Positions 17,751-25,780 are shown, numbered from the stretch's first letter. The stretch: DNA of 40,936 nucleotides from an uncultured Clostridium sp. (GCA_930980855.1 CAKNIZ010000016.1:1-40936), one strand, 5' to 3'. Numbers and translations are program-made. Notes: a model not told the origin generated them from the letters alone.

Positions 17751-18098
17751 TTATTCTAATCCTATACTTAATTCTAAAGCACTATTTATTTTTTTCATTA
17801 GCTCTTCATCTTTTATATGACCAATTTTTTCTTTTAATCTACTTTTATCTATAGTTCTTACTTGCTCTGCTAATACTACTGAATTTGTTTTTAATCCCAC
17901 ATCTTGTGAACCTATTTCAATATGTGTTGGCAGTTTTGTTTTTCCTAATTGTGATGTAATTGCAGCAGCAATTACGGTTGGACTATGTTTATTTCCTAAG
18001 TCATTTTGTATTATTATAACTGGTCTTATTCCTCCTTGTTCAGAACCTACAACTGGACTTAAATCAGCATAAAACATATCTCCTCTTTTTATATTCAT
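17751..18098 (-). CDS. mazF: MazF/NdoA-type endoribonuclease (PemK family toxin)
   Basis: A 115-residue cytosolic mRNA interferase of the EndoA type. It has the full family pattern: RGDMFYADLSPVVGSEQGGIRPVIIIQND, with the catalytic Arg in GGIRPV, then SPTVIAAAITSQ with the conserved Thr-Ser, THIEIG, and LAEQVRTIDKSRL. Length equals B. subtilis EndoA (116). Neither this locus nor its flanks has a MazE/EndoAI antitoxin gene; only 41 bases separate it from the upstream GerS-like gene. The ATG follows GGGAGAG by six bases. Cotranscription with the upstream gene is likely because no terminator lies between. Confidence 0.93.
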   Translation of the reverse strand: MNIKRGDMFYADLSPVVGSEQGGIRPVIIIQNDLGNKHSPTVIAAAITSQLGKTKLPTHIEIGSQDVGLKTNSVVLAEQVRTIDKSRLKEKIGHIKDEELMKKINSALELSIGLE

Positions 18099-18139
18099 AT
18101 TAACTCTCCCAATATTATATTGAGATTCTTCATATATTT

Positions 18140-18751
18140 CTAAATATTAAATTCTATCTCATTATATACTATGTCAACTCTGCAATCATTGTTAATATCA
18201 TATATTTGTAAATTTTCTGGTTTTAATGTTGATTTATTTATGTATAGTTTTTGTTTATTTGTATATTTATTTTTTTCTTTTTTATAGCTCATTACTATTT
18301 TATCATTTTCTTCTATTATTTCTTTATCTTCTGCTGTCTTATATCCTTCTAAAAATGATGTTAGAAACATTATATTATCTGATACATAAGGATAATCTTT
18401 ATATATTTTGCTTAAATTAAATTGTGTATTTGTAATTTCTAATATCCCATCTTTATATGCAATTTTTATTCCTTCTAAAGATTCTGGAGATGTCGCTATT
18501 TGAGTTGCTGTTTGTGGAAATTTAACTTCTTGTTCAAATTCATAAAAGTTTACATTTTTATTGCTTTTTACTGTTACTTTTATTTTGGCTTTATATGAAT
18601 TGATATTTAAAATATATTCTTCAATCTCTTCTATATTTTTATTATTTCCACTTTCTTCTTTTTTATAATTTGTTTTTATAAAATTTTTTAGAATTAAAAG
18701 AATAGAACATATTGCTACAACAATTATCAATATTTTAATCCATTTATTCAT
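18140..18751 (-). CDS. Membrane-anchored LolA-like protein, GerS-related
   Basis: A 203-residue protein with one N-terminal membrane segment (about 5-25), a short charged linker and an extracytoplasmic domain. The domain pattern (IEEYILNINSYKAKIKVTVKSNK, EFEQEVKFPQ, GIKIAYKDGILEITNTQF) resembles GerS/LolA-fold proteins of Clostridia. In Clostridioides difficile gerS lies near alr2 and the mazEF/ndoA locus, and GerS is needed for cortex modification and germination; the mazF neighbour here supports that link. Cys15 lacks a small residue before it, so lipidation is doubtful. ATG follows AAAAGGAG. Family assignment is moderate. Confidence 0.6.
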   Translation of the reverse strand: MNKWIKILIIVVAICSILLILKNFIKTNYKKEESGNNKNIEEIEEYILNINSYKAKIKVTVKSNKNVNFYEFEQEVKFPQTATQIATSPESLEGIKIAYKDGILEITNTQFNLSKIYKDYPYVSDNIMFLTSFLEGYKTAEDKEIIEENDKIVMSYKKEKNKYTNKQKLYINKSTLKPENLQIYDINNDCRVDIVYNEIEFNI

Positions 18752-18798
18752 AATGTCTCCTTTTCATTTTATATATTTTAATATTATCGCATTATATG

Positions 18799-18917
18799 AT
18801 TGTATATTTTAATTTTTAAGGTTCCGCGTAAGCGTTCAAACGAGCTTAAAAGGATTTTAAGCGAAGTGCGTTTGGAGCGTAGCGACCGCAAGGAACCATA
18901 AAATTAAAATATACAAT
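18799..18917. repeat. Structured palindromic repeat, copy B
   Basis: Arms 18799-18815 and 18901-18917 pair perfectly over 17 bases (ATTGTATATTTTAATTT). The core keeps GGTTCCGCG, AAGCGTTCAAACGAGC, a variable hairpin (TTAAAA/TTTTAA in place of copy A's TGGAAA/TTTCCA), GAAGTGCGT, TTGGAGC and GACCGCAAGGAACC. GGTTCC and GGAACC close an inner stem. It lies 49 bases after the dusB stop, before the GerS-like gene. Confidence 0.85.
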
Positions 18918-18965
18918 TTTATTAATGTGCAATAAATATTAAAAATAGCATATCACTATGCTATT

Positions 18966-19937
18966 TTAATTTATATGTTTTATAGTATTAAAATATTCAA
19001 TTAAAGTATTTTTTACTTCCTTCTCTGTTTCCAGCTGATTAACTTTATTTCTTACTTCTGATGCCATTGGAAGTCCTTTTAAATAATAGCAAATATGCTT
19101 TCTCATTTCTTTTATTCCAATATTTTCTCCTTTTTCTTTAACTTCTAAGTCTATATGCTTAAATATTATTTCTATCTTTTCTTCATTAGTTATTTCTCTA
19201 ATAGTTCCATTTGTTAAATAATCTTTTATTTGTTCTAATAGCCATGGATTTCCTAAAGTGGCTCTTCCTACCATTATTCCATCACATTTTGTATACTCGA
19301 TTATTTTTTTAGCATCTTCTGGAGTTTTTATATCTCCATTTCCTATAACAGGTATTTTGACTTTTTCTTTGACTTTTTTAATTATATCCCAATCTGCTAC
19401 TCCTGTATAAAATTCACTTCTTGTTCTTCCATGCACTGTTATAGCTTTTGCTCCTGCCTCTTCTATAATTTGAGCTGCTTCAAGAGCAACTATATGCTCA
19501 TTATCCCAACCTTTTCTAATTTTTACTGTAACAGGGACTTCTGAAGCTTCTACTACTGCTTTTGTTATTTCTCTTACTTTTTTCAAGTCTAACAATAATC
19601 TACTGCCGTCTCCATTCTTTACTACTTTAGGTGCTGGACATCCCATATTTATATCTACTATATCTGCTATTTTACTAACATAGCTAGCTGCATATTTCAT
19701 TGCTTCAACATCACTTCCAAAGATTTGAGCAGAGATAGGTCTTGTTTCACCTTCCATGTTTAATAGCTTTTTGGTTTTATCATCATTATATTGCAAAGCT
19801 TTACTACTAACCATTTCTGTTACTACTAGACCTGGTTTATATATTTCGCAAATGCGTCTAAATGGCAGGTCTGTTAACCCTGCCATTGGTGCTAGTATTA
19901 CATTATTTTTTAATTCTACATTTCCTATTCTTAGCAT
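18966..19937 (-). CDS. dusB: tRNA-dihydrouridine synthase DusB
   Basis: An FMN enzyme that reduces uridines in the tRNA D-loop region using NADPH. The TIM barrel begins NNVILAPMAGLTDLPFRRIC. INMGCPAPKVVKNGDGSRLL contains the catalytic Cys100. The FMN phosphate region has HGRTRSEFYTGVADWD, then IPVIGNGDI and GIMVGRATLGNPWLL. The C-terminal helical domain contains MRKHICYYLKG. Length is 323 residues, typical. It begins nine bases after rodA ends, with AGGAAG before the ATG, so it is the downstream gene of the minDE-rodA unit. Confidence 0.95.
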   Translation of the reverse strand: MLRIGNVELKNNVILAPMAGLTDLPFRRICEIYKPGLVVTEMVSSKALQYNDDKTKKLLNMEGETRPISAQIFGSDVEAMKYAASYVSKIADIVDINMGCPAPKVVKNGDGSRLLLDLKKVREITKAVVEASEVPVTVKIRKGWDNEHIVALEAAQIIEEAGAKAITVHGRTRSEFYTGVADWDIIKKVKEKVKIPVIGNGDIKTPEDAKKIIEYTKCDGIMVGRATLGNPWLLEQIKDYLTNGTIREITNEEKIEIIFKHIDLEVKEKGENIGIKEMRKHICYYLKGLPMASEVRNKVNQLETEKEVKNTLIEYFNTIKHIN

Positions 19938-19946
19938 TTATTCTTC

Positions 19947-21056
19947 CTATTCTTCCATAAATATTGCTTTTTGTCTTCTTCCACTAATATTTAATAATAA
20001 TGCTATCATTATTAAATTGCAAAGTAAAGAACTTCCTCCATAACTAACGAAAGGTAATGGTACACCTGTTATTGGTAATAATCCAATTGTCATTCCTATA
20101 TTTTCAGTCATATGAAATAAGAATATCCCTGCTATACCAGTAGCTATATATGAACCGAGATTGTCTTTCGCTGTTTTTGCAACATATATTGCTTTTGTTA
20201 TCAGAACAACATATAGCACTATTATTGCAGCAGCTACTAAAAATCCCATTTCCTCACCAATTACTGAATATATGAAGTCTGTAGTTTTTGGACTTAAATA
20301 TCCAAGTTGGGTTTGGTTTCCTTTTAATAATCCCATTCCAAATAATTGCCCTGCTCCTATTGCTAGTTTAGATTGTGTCAAGTTATATCCTGCTCCTCTA
20401 GGATCTAAGTCTTGATTCAAAAATACATCTATTCTTTGTTTTGCATGGTCTGGTAATACAAAAAAGTAAAGTACGGGCAATGTAATTGCAACTATTAAAA
20501 TACCTGCTATAATGTATTTTTTATCTATTCCTGCTACAAATAACATTGCTAAAAATGCTACTAAAAATGCTAGTGCTGTTCCATAGTCTGGTTGTTTTAT
20601 AATTAATAGTACAGGAACTGCCAATATGCCAATTAGCATAAGTAATCTAGTTGGTCTACTTATTTCTTTTTTTCCCTTAGCCACCATTTTTGACATTACT
20701 AGTGCTAATAGAATTATTACAAATATTTTTGTGAATTCAGCAGGTTGAAAAGAAGCTCCTCCTAAATTGTACCAGCTAGTCGCTCCATTTATTGGCTCTG
20801 TAAACAATACTCCCACTAGCAATATAATCATTGCTACATAAAATACTGGAGATATTTTTGCAATTGTTTCATAATCTATTAATGTAACAACAACTACAAA
20901 TGGTATACTTACTCCTATCCATAATATTTGTTTTTTAAACTCATCATATTCCGCATTCTGAGTTGCTGAAAAGAGTGCAATCAATCCTATTATAATTAAT
21001 AGGATTGTACACACTAAAATTGACCATTCTATATTCTTAGATAATCTTTTTTTCAT
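19947..21056 (-). CDS. rodA: RodA/FtsW-family peptidoglycan glycosyltransferase (SEDS protein)
   Basis: A polytopic (about ten membrane segments) SEDS glycosyltransferase that polymerises lipid II. Diagnostic parts are ATSWYNLGGASFQPAEFTKI, the large loop with DPRGAGYNLTQSKLAIGAGQ, then FIYSVIGEEMGF and the C-terminal PITGVPLPFVSYGGSSLL. Location behind minD-minE matches the clostridial minCDE-rodA order, so elongation-type RodA is favoured over FtsW or SpoVE. Length is 369 residues. ATG follows GAGG by five bases. Confidence 0.9.
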   Translation of the reverse strand: MKKRLSKNIEWSILVCTILLIIIGLIALFSATQNAEYDEFKKQILWIGVSIPFVVVVTLIDYETIAKISPVFYVAMIILLVGVLFTEPINGATSWYNLGGASFQPAEFTKIFVIILLALVMSKMVAKGKKEISRPTRLLMLIGILAVPVLLIIKQPDYGTALAFLVAFLAMLFVAGIDKKYIIAGILIVAITLPVLYFFVLPDHAKQRIDVFLNQDLDPRGAGYNLTQSKLAIGAGQLFGMGLLKGNQTQLGYLSPKTTDFIYSVIGEEMGFLVAAAIIVLYVVLITKAIYVAKTAKDNLGSYIATGIAGIFLFHMTENIGMTIGLLPITGVPLPFVSYGGSSLLCNLIMIALLLNISGRRQKAIFMEE

Positions 21057-21064
21057 CTTTTCCT

Positions 21065-21619
21065 CTATTTCTTCTTATTTATCTTTTTAGCTTTTGTGTG
21101 TTTGCCCTCTTGTTTAGAATCTTCATTTTCTGGAGAATTTTCTTCATTTTCTTCATTTTTACTTTCGCCTATATCTTCTTTTTCATCAATTATTATTTCT
21201 TCATCTATGTTATTATTTTCTTCTTTTTCTTCTTTATTCTCATTTTTATTATTTTCTTCTTTTGTCTCAGAAGTTTGCTCTACTTGTTCTTTATTTTCGC
21301 TTACTTCTTTTTTGTTTTCATTTTTTATACTTTTAATAGGAATATTTGCATATAATGCTGGGGCACCTGTTGTACCGTCACTATTTTGCTTGTTAGTTAA
21401 TCTAACGTCTATATCTCCTTCATCTACGTCTATATATTTTTTTATTACATCTATTATTTCTTGTCTCATCATATCTAAAAAGTCTGCTGATACATTTGCT
21501 CTATCTTGCATTAGTACTAAATGTAACCTTTCTTTTGCTTCGTCTTTATTAGTTTTATTTTCTATTTGTCCATCTTTTTTACCTATTTTCTTAAAAAACC
21601 CTATAAAGTTTTCAAACAT
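21065..21619 (-). CDS. minE: MinE, cell division topological factor with long acidic tail
   Basis: MinE activates the MinD ATPase and shapes Min dynamics. Residues 1-12 (MFENFIGFFKKI) are the membrane helix. DEAKERLHLVLMQDRANVS is the MinD-binding segment, and the topological domain follows up to about residue 97 (ISSLM-type strand pattern VDEGDIDVRLTN, then ALYANIPIK). MinE is usually about 90 residues; this one continues for about 85 more, rich in Glu, Asn and Lys and probably disordered. ATG at 21619 is chosen over 21634 because GGAGG lies eight bases upstream. It starts 21 bases after minD ends. No minC is nearby. Confidence 0.88.
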   Translation of the reverse strand: MFENFIGFFKKIGKKDGQIENKTNKDEAKERLHLVLMQDRANVSADFLDMMRQEIIDVIKKYIDVDEGDIDVRLTNKQNSDGTTGAPALYANIPIKSIKNENKKEVSENKEQVEQTSETKEENNKNENKEEKEENNNIDEEIIIDEKEDIGESKNEENEENSPENEDSKQEGKHTKAKKINKKK

Positions 21620-21640
21620 TCCTATTTCCTCCATTGCTAA

Positions 21641-22435
21641 TTATTTTTTTAAAGCTTTTTTAAATTTATCAAAGAAGCCCTCTTTTTTTCTTCCTGGTAT
21701 TGTGACTTCAACATTTTCACCTAGTATTCTTCTTGCGATTTCTACATAAGCTCTACCTGATGGTGCTTTTTTGTTTGATACGGCTGGCTCACCTTTATTT
21801 GTTTGTGTAATTATGTATTCGTCTTCTGGTACTACACCTATTAAATCTATTGATAATAAGTCTAAAATATCTTCAACATCCATCATTTCGCCTCTTTTTA
21901 CCATTTCTGGTCTTAGACGGTTTATAACTAATTCTGGGTTTCTAATTTCAGACGCTTCTAATAACCCTATTATTCTATCAGCATCACGTATTGAAGAAAT
22001 TTCAGCATTTGTTACAACAATAGCTCTATCTGCTCCTGCAATAGCATTTTTGAAACCTTGTTCAATTCCTGCAGGACAGTCTATTAAAATAAAATCAAAT
22101 TCTTCTTTTAACTTCATTGTTAAATCTCTCATTTGTTCTTCATTTACTGCGCTTTTGTCTCTAGTTTGGGCTGCTGGTAATAAAAATAAATCTGTGAATC
22201 TTTTATCTTTTATTAAGGCTTGTCTTAATTTACATTTTCCTTCTACAACATCAACTATGTCGTATACGATTCTATTTTCTAGTCCCATTACGACATCAAG
22301 GTTTCTTAAGCCTATATCTGTATCTACAAGTACAACTTTTTTGCCTCTTAATGCTAATGCTGCACCTACGTTTGCAGTTGTTGTAGTTTTGCCAACACCA
22401 CCTTTTCCTGATGTTATGACTATAACTTCACCCAT
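21641..22435 (-). CDS. minD: Septum site-determining ATPase MinD
   Basis: A membrane-cycling ParA/MinD ATPase. The deviant Walker A GKGGVGKTTTTANVG is at residues 10-24, switch I is VDTDIGLRNLDVVMGLENR, and Walker B is FILIDCPAGIEQGF. The C-terminus EGFFDKFKKALKK is the amphipathic membrane-targeting helix. Length is 264 residues. ATG follows AAGGAGG. It heads minD-minE-rodA-dusB. The typical upstream minC is absent; repeat C and ssb lie there instead. Confidence 0.96.
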   Translation of the reverse strand: MGEVIVITSGKGGVGKTTTTANVGAALALRGKKVVLVDTDIGLRNLDVVMGLENRIVYDIVDVVEGKCKLRQALIKDKRFTDLFLLPAAQTRDKSAVNEEQMRDLTMKLKEEFDFILIDCPAGIEQGFKNAIAGADRAIVVTNAEISSIRDADRIIGLLEASEIRNPELVINRLRPEMVKRGEMMDVEDILDLLSIDLIGVVPEDEYIITQTNKGEPAVSNKKAPSGRAYVEIARRILGENVEVTIPGRKKEGFFDKFKKALKK

Positions 22436-22530
22436 AACTTTCCTCCTTGTAACATTTTAACAATTCTACTATATTATATTGAGATTTTGCGTAAAAGTCA
22501 ATCTATATACTGTAAAAATATAAAAAAATA

Positions 22531-22624
22531 AAGATTGCATATTCTAAAATTTCTTGTTCCTTACTGTCGAAGCAAAGCTTCTCCAAACTGCGCGGAACTA
22601 CGAAATTTTGAATATGCAATCTTT
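22531..22624. repeat. Structured palindromic repeat, copy C
   Basis: Arms 22531-22553 and 22603-22624 pair with one bulge (AAGATTGCATATTC outermost). Read on the minus strand the core is GTTCCGCG, CAGT, TTGGAG, hairpin AAGC-TTT-GCTT, CGACA, GTAAGGAAC. It matches copy D motif for motif but has a different hairpin. It lies 20 bases after the ssb stop, and on the minus strand a run of seven T follows, so it probably terminates ssb. Confidence 0.85.
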
Positions 22625-22643
22625 TAAAATTAATAATATATGA

Positions 22644-23342
22644 TTATTCTGCAATAGCTTCGTTATTTTCTGCTACTTCTTCGTTCTCATTATCTTGTTT
22701 TTCAATTACTTCTAAATTAGAAATTGATACTTCATAAGCTACTTTTTGTTCAACTGTTCCATCTTCATATTTCTTTTCATAGCTTCTTGATTGAACTCTT
22801 CCTGTTACTTTTACTTCTGTTCCAACTTCCATTTTAGAACAAAATCTAGCATTTCTTCCCCATGTGATACATGGAATATAATCAGATTTGTTATATGCTC
22901 TGTTAACAGCTAAAAGTATATCTGCAATTTCTCTTCCAAATGGTGTTTGTCTATAAATAGGTGTTTTACAAATGTAACCTACTAAAACAACTTCATTTGA
23001 TACTAGCTCTTTACTAGCTACTATTTCTTCTTCTTGATTTGGTAAAAATTCTATGTCTTTTGCAAACACAGTTAAAATCAATCTGTTCTTTTCATTTTCA
23101 TAACTGTTATATGATCTAAATTGACCTATTATTCTTATCTTCTTTCCAACTGTCAATTCGTCATCTTTGAATAATCTTTCTGAAATTGTTATAGGAATAT
23201 TATCAGCATTTCCACTTAAACGTGGTACACTTAAATTAAAAGTATAAAATTTTTCCCCATAAATTTCATGACTAAATTCCTTTTCATCTGTAATCTTTCC
23301 TACCAATACTAAATGGTTATTATCAGCAAAATTTGTTTCCAA
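22644..23342 (-). CDS. ssb: Single-stranded DNA-binding protein with two OB folds
   Basis: A 232-residue protein made of two OB-fold segments. The first (about 4-105) begins NHLVLVGKITDEKEF and the second (about 114-215) begins NEVVLVGYICKTPIYRQTPFGREIADILLAVNR, with IPCITWGRNA and GTEVKVTGRVQSR as in SSB. The acidic tail EEVAENNEAIAE lacks the classical DxDDxPF end. Standard bacterial SSB has one OB fold per chain and acts as a tetramer; here two per chain suggest a dimer, which is inference. It could be a second SSB, with a canonical one elsewhere. ATG follows AAGGAGG by six bases. Confidence 0.8.
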   Translation of the reverse strand: METNFADNNHLVLVGKITDEKEFSHEIYGEKFYTFNLSVPRLSGNADNIPITISERLFKDDELTVGKKIRIIGQFRSYNSYENEKNRLILTVFAKDIEFLPNQEEEIVASKELVSNEVVLVGYICKTPIYRQTPFGREIADILLAVNRAYNKSDYIPCITWGRNARFCSKMEVGTEVKVTGRVQSRSYEKKYEDGTVEQKVAYEVSISNLEVIEKQDNENEEVAENNEAIAE

Positions 23343-23419
23343 TTTACTTTCCTCCTTAATTATTCTTGTGTATCTTATTCATCTAATTAAAATTTTAGAA
23401 TACTTATGCGCTATATCCT

Positions 23420-23448
23420 ATTATACAACACTTTTTTCCATTTGTCTA
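23420..23448 (-). promoter_or_regulatory. SigA promoter of ssb
   Basis: On the minus strand TAGACA (23443-23448) and consensus TATAAT (23420-23425) are spaced by 17 bases, about 78 bases before the ssb start. The leader shows no strong structure. Confidence 0.65.
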
Positions 23449-23468
23449 CATAAAAAGTTGATTTTCTT

Positions 23469-23714
23469 TTATTTTTGTAACATTTTTGTAATATTTGTGT
23501 TGTTTTCATTAGGATTTTCGCTATAGTTTAGTAATTTGCTATCTATATTATATTCATTTTTTTCAATATTATTTGCAATTATTGAATTTGTAGAAGTTTC
23601 TATTATTTTTTCATTTCTATTTGTTATAGCTATTGCCATTATAAATAATATCATTACTGTTCCTAATGATATTAAATAAGAGTATATTTTTTCTTTATTG
23701 AATACCACTAACAT
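23469..23714 (-). CDS. Hypothetical single-pass membrane protein
   Basis: An 81-residue protein with one membrane segment (about 13-32) and a polar C-terminal half rich in Asn, Ile and Glu, probably outside the cell. No family was recognised. It is judged real because GGAGGT lies six bases before the ATG and it follows the zinc-ribbon gene in the same direction. A hairpin at 23730-23751 (AATAAATG/CATTTATT) lies just upstream of its ribosome site and may modulate its expression. Confidence 0.55.
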   Translation of the reverse strand: MLVVFNKEKIYSYLISLGTVMILFIMAIAITNRNEKIIETSTNSIIANNIEKNEYNIDSKLLNYSENPNENNTNITKMLQK

Positions 23715-23767
23715 AAAAGTACCTCCACTAATAAATGTATATGCATTTATTGTGAAGGTTATTCCAA

Positions 23768-24193
23768 TTATTTTATTATTTCTCTTTCATATACTTTTCC
23801 ACAGTTTAAACACTTTATTTGCACTTTGTTTACTAAGTTTTTCTTTTCCTTTGTTTTATTTTTTCTTAGTAAATTTTCCTTTGTAACAGTAGTTGTTCTT
23901 AATATATTTTCTGATTTTAAATTTACTGTTGCATTCCATTTTTTGCAATACTTACAAATTCTTTGGTGGCAATCAAACCCATATAATATTAACATAAATA
24001 ATATTGCTATTGGTATTAACATCAAATGATAATTTGTAATTACATATATTATAGATAGTGCGACTCCAATTATAATTGGTATTTTAAACAAAATCCAGTC
24101 TTTCCTTTTTGTGTCTTTCTCATTTTCTTTAATTTCATTTTCGCTAATATCTCTTTCTTTTATTTTCTTTACATCAATTTTGGATTTTGCCAT
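23768..24193 (-). CDS. Hypothetical membrane protein with a C-terminal zinc ribbon
   Basis: A 141-residue protein with a charged N-terminal region, two membrane segments (about 34-72, DWILFKIPIIIGVALSIIY onward) and two Cys pairs, CKYC (about 80) and CLNC (about 128), that probably bind one zinc ion on the cytosolic side. No family name was recognised. The ATG starts one base after the murI stop, with GAGG inside the last murI codons, so the two are translationally linked. Confidence 0.65.
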   Translation of the reverse strand: MAKSKIDVKKIKERDISENEIKENEKDTKRKDWILFKIPIIIGVALSIIYVITNYHLMLIPIAILFMLILYGFDCHQRICKYCKKWNATVNLKSENILRTTTVTKENLLRKNKTKEKKNLVNKVQIKCLNCGKVYEREIIK

Positions 24194-24194
24194 A

Positions 24195-24971
24195 TTATTT
24201 TACCTCTACTTCTTTAATTTCTACATTATGACCTAAAATTTTATTTGCCATTTGTATAAAGTTACATTCTGTATCTGTTAAATATATTTCTTCTTCTATG
24301 TTCATATTATTTTCAGATTTTTCAATGTTTTCTTCTAAATATTTAGCTATAATTTTTCCAGTGTTTATAATATCAGTTTCAGGCATTTGCTCTTTTATTA
24401 TTTTTTCAAATAATGGATAATGTGTACATCCTAATATTAAAGCATCTAATTTTGGAAAGTCATTTAAATATTCTTTTATAGTCAATTTTGCTATTTCGTT
24501 ATCTGTCCATCCCTCTTCTGCCATTGGTGCTAAAAGTGGACATTCTTTATTATATACATTTATATTTTCTATTTTTTCTTTGATGCTCTTTTCCCATGTA
24601 TTGCTTCTAATTGTTCCTCTTGTTGCTATTATTCCTATATTATTGTAATTTTCTTCTTGTTTTATATACTTTACTGTTGGCTCTATTATTCCTATAATTG
24701 GAACTCTGTATATTTTTCTTACTTCTTCTAATGCTTGACTTGTAGCAGTTCCACATGCTATTATAATTAATTTTACATTATATTTTAGCAAAAATTCAAT
24801 ATTGTTTTTTGTTAGTTCAATTATGCTTTGTTTTGATTTTGAACCATATGGGAATTCTTTTGTATCTCCTAAATAAATTATTTTTTCATTTGGCAATTTT
24901 TTCTTAATTTCTTCGTATACAGTAAGTCCTCCTACTCCTGAGTCAAACATTCCTATTGGTCTATTGTCCAT
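24195..24971 (-). CDS. murI: Glutamate racemase MurI
   Basis: MurI makes D-glutamate for peptidoglycan from L-glutamate without cofactor. Asp10-Ser11 in MFDSGVGGLTV, Cys73 in IIACGTATS and Cys182 in LGCTHYPLF are the catalytic set; LGDTKEFPYGSKS is the substrate loop. The Cys73 motif is CGT in place of the more usual CNT, a variation I believe also occurs in other Clostridia. Length is 258 residues. It heads a three-gene unit with the zinc-ribbon and 81-residue genes. ATG follows GAGGAGA. Confidence 0.95.
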   Translation of the reverse strand: MDNRPIGMFDSGVGGLTVYEEIKKKLPNEKIIYLGDTKEFPYGSKSKQSIIELTKNNIEFLLKYNVKLIIIACGTATSQALEEVRKIYRVPIIGIIEPTVKYIKQEENYNNIGIIATRGTIRSNTWEKSIKEKIENINVYNKECPLLAPMAEEGWTDNEIAKLTIKEYLNDFPKLDALILGCTHYPLFEKIIKEQMPETDIINTGKIIAKYLEENIEKSENNMNIEEEIYLTDTECNFIQMANKILGHNVEIKEVEVK

Positions 24972-25003
24972 AATCTCTCCTCTATTTCTATTTTGCTCTA
25001 TTT

Positions 25004-25032
25004 ATTATACAGTATTTTTTTTATTTATTCAA
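25004..25032 (-). promoter_or_regulatory. SigA promoter of murI
   Basis: On the minus strand TTGAAT (25027-25032) and consensus TATAAT (25004-25009) are spaced by 17 bases. It is divergent from, and about 20 bases away from, the promoter of the 25149 gene. Confidence 0.7.
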
Positions 25033-25053
25033 GTTTTTATATGCTCATTTGGT

Positions 25054-25082
25054 TTGCTTTTTAGCCTAATTTGTGGTATAAT
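25054..25082 (+). promoter_or_regulatory. SigA promoter of the 25149 gene
   Basis: TTGCTT (25054-25059) and consensus TATAAT (25077-25082) are spaced by 17 bases; TGG before the -10 adds an extended -10. The leader is about 60 bases. Confidence 0.7.
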
Positions 25083-25148
25083 TAGTATTAGTTCTTTCAT
25101 TGAACTATGTTCGTTCGTAAAACCAATGACATCTAAGGAGGTTTTAGT

Positions 25149-25652
25149 GTGAAAAAAGAACAGTGCACGTGGTGCTTGCGGGCTGCGGAGGTTCTCTCTG
25201 ATTTAGTTGGGGTTCCTATTCAAGGAATTGCCATTGACCGGTGGGATAAGGAGTATTACTCCATCTCTCAGAAAAAAGGTCTATGGTTTATGCCATTGAT
25301 GGGAAGACAACATGTTAGCCCTATGCACATTGCAATTCTTGACTCAGAGAAGGGATTCTTTGCTTTAATCAATCAAGAAGATTTTGGTAAGCTTGATTCT
25401 TACGAAATTCTCTTCGATGACTACCTCGAGAATGTAATATTCGAGTTTGGATATTACTTTGGTAATATTCATTACTTTTTCAAGAGGATGGAAGATGATT
25501 TCGGTATTAAGGATTCCGAATTAGTCCGAGAGTTGCTTAAGGTTCTGCACAAGCATTTTCTCAGCAAATCGCTTGGTGGTAATTTACCGGTTCTTTACAA
25601 TAACCAGTGGCTCGCGACCGTGTGCTTACACATGTCGCAGGAACGATTCTAA
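25149..25652 (+). CDS. Unknown protein of distinctly higher GC, probable recent acquisition
   Basis: A 167-residue protein with no recognised domain. It starts with a Cys pair (CTWC, residues 6-9), has a hydrophobic centre with many Phe and Tyr (residues 78-110), and ends HMSQERF. No signal peptide or membrane segment was seen. The start is GTG at 25149, seven bases after AAGGAGG. Base use differs from its neighbours: lines beginning 25201 and 25261 hold 25 G or C per 60, against 13 in the line beginning 24541, and codons such as CTC, CCG, CGG and GCG appear. It has its own promoter and terminator, so it looks like a self-contained cassette. Function unknown. Confidence 0.7.
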   Translation: MKKEQCTWCLRAAEVLSDLVGVPIQGIAIDRWDKEYYSISQKKGLWFMPLMGRQHVSPMHIAILDSEKGFFALINQEDFGKLDSYEILFDDYLENVIFEFGYYFGNIHYFFKRMEDDFGIKDSELVRELLKVLHKHFLSKSLGGNLPVLYNNQWLATVCLHMSQERF

Positions 25653-25659
25653 GCTCACG

Positions 25660-25690
25660 CGTGGCGAAGTAACTCTTCGCCACGTTTTTA
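25660..25690 (+). terminator. Strong rho-independent terminator of the 25149 gene
   Basis: CGTGGCGAAG (25660-25669) and CTTCGCCACG (25675-25684) form a perfect 10-bp GC-rich stem with a five-base loop, then a run of five T. It starts seven bases past the stop codon. Confidence 0.9.
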
Positions 25691-25724
25691 TTATATACGA
25701 TAAAAAGATTATACTATAAACAAA

Positions 25725-25765
25725 GTAAGCCAGCTTACTTTAATTTTTAAAGCAAACTGACTTAC
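25725..25765 (-). terminator. Probable terminator after the Cys-rich protein gene
   Basis: Segments 25725-25741 and 25749-25765 pair at 14 of 17 positions. An alternative short hairpin (AAAGTAAG/CTTACTTT, 25722-25741) overlaps it. It lies 15 bases after the minus-strand stop at 25781; the T run is weak. Confidence 0.5.
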
Positions 25766-25780
25766 ATTTTGTTATTTATT

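Noticed and set aside
18099..18139. A MazE antitoxin between the GerS-like gene and mazF
   Set aside because: The gap is 41 bases, too short for an antitoxin, and the upstream gene has a membrane segment and no DNA-binding motif.
21096..21749. Plus-strand frame of 217 codons
   Set aside because: It is antisense to minE and minD; its Ser/Phe-rich product mirrors the Glu/Lys-rich MinE tail. No ribosome site.
22436..22643. A minC gene upstream of minD
   Set aside because: The stretch is only 208 bases, holds repeat C and contains no suitable frame.
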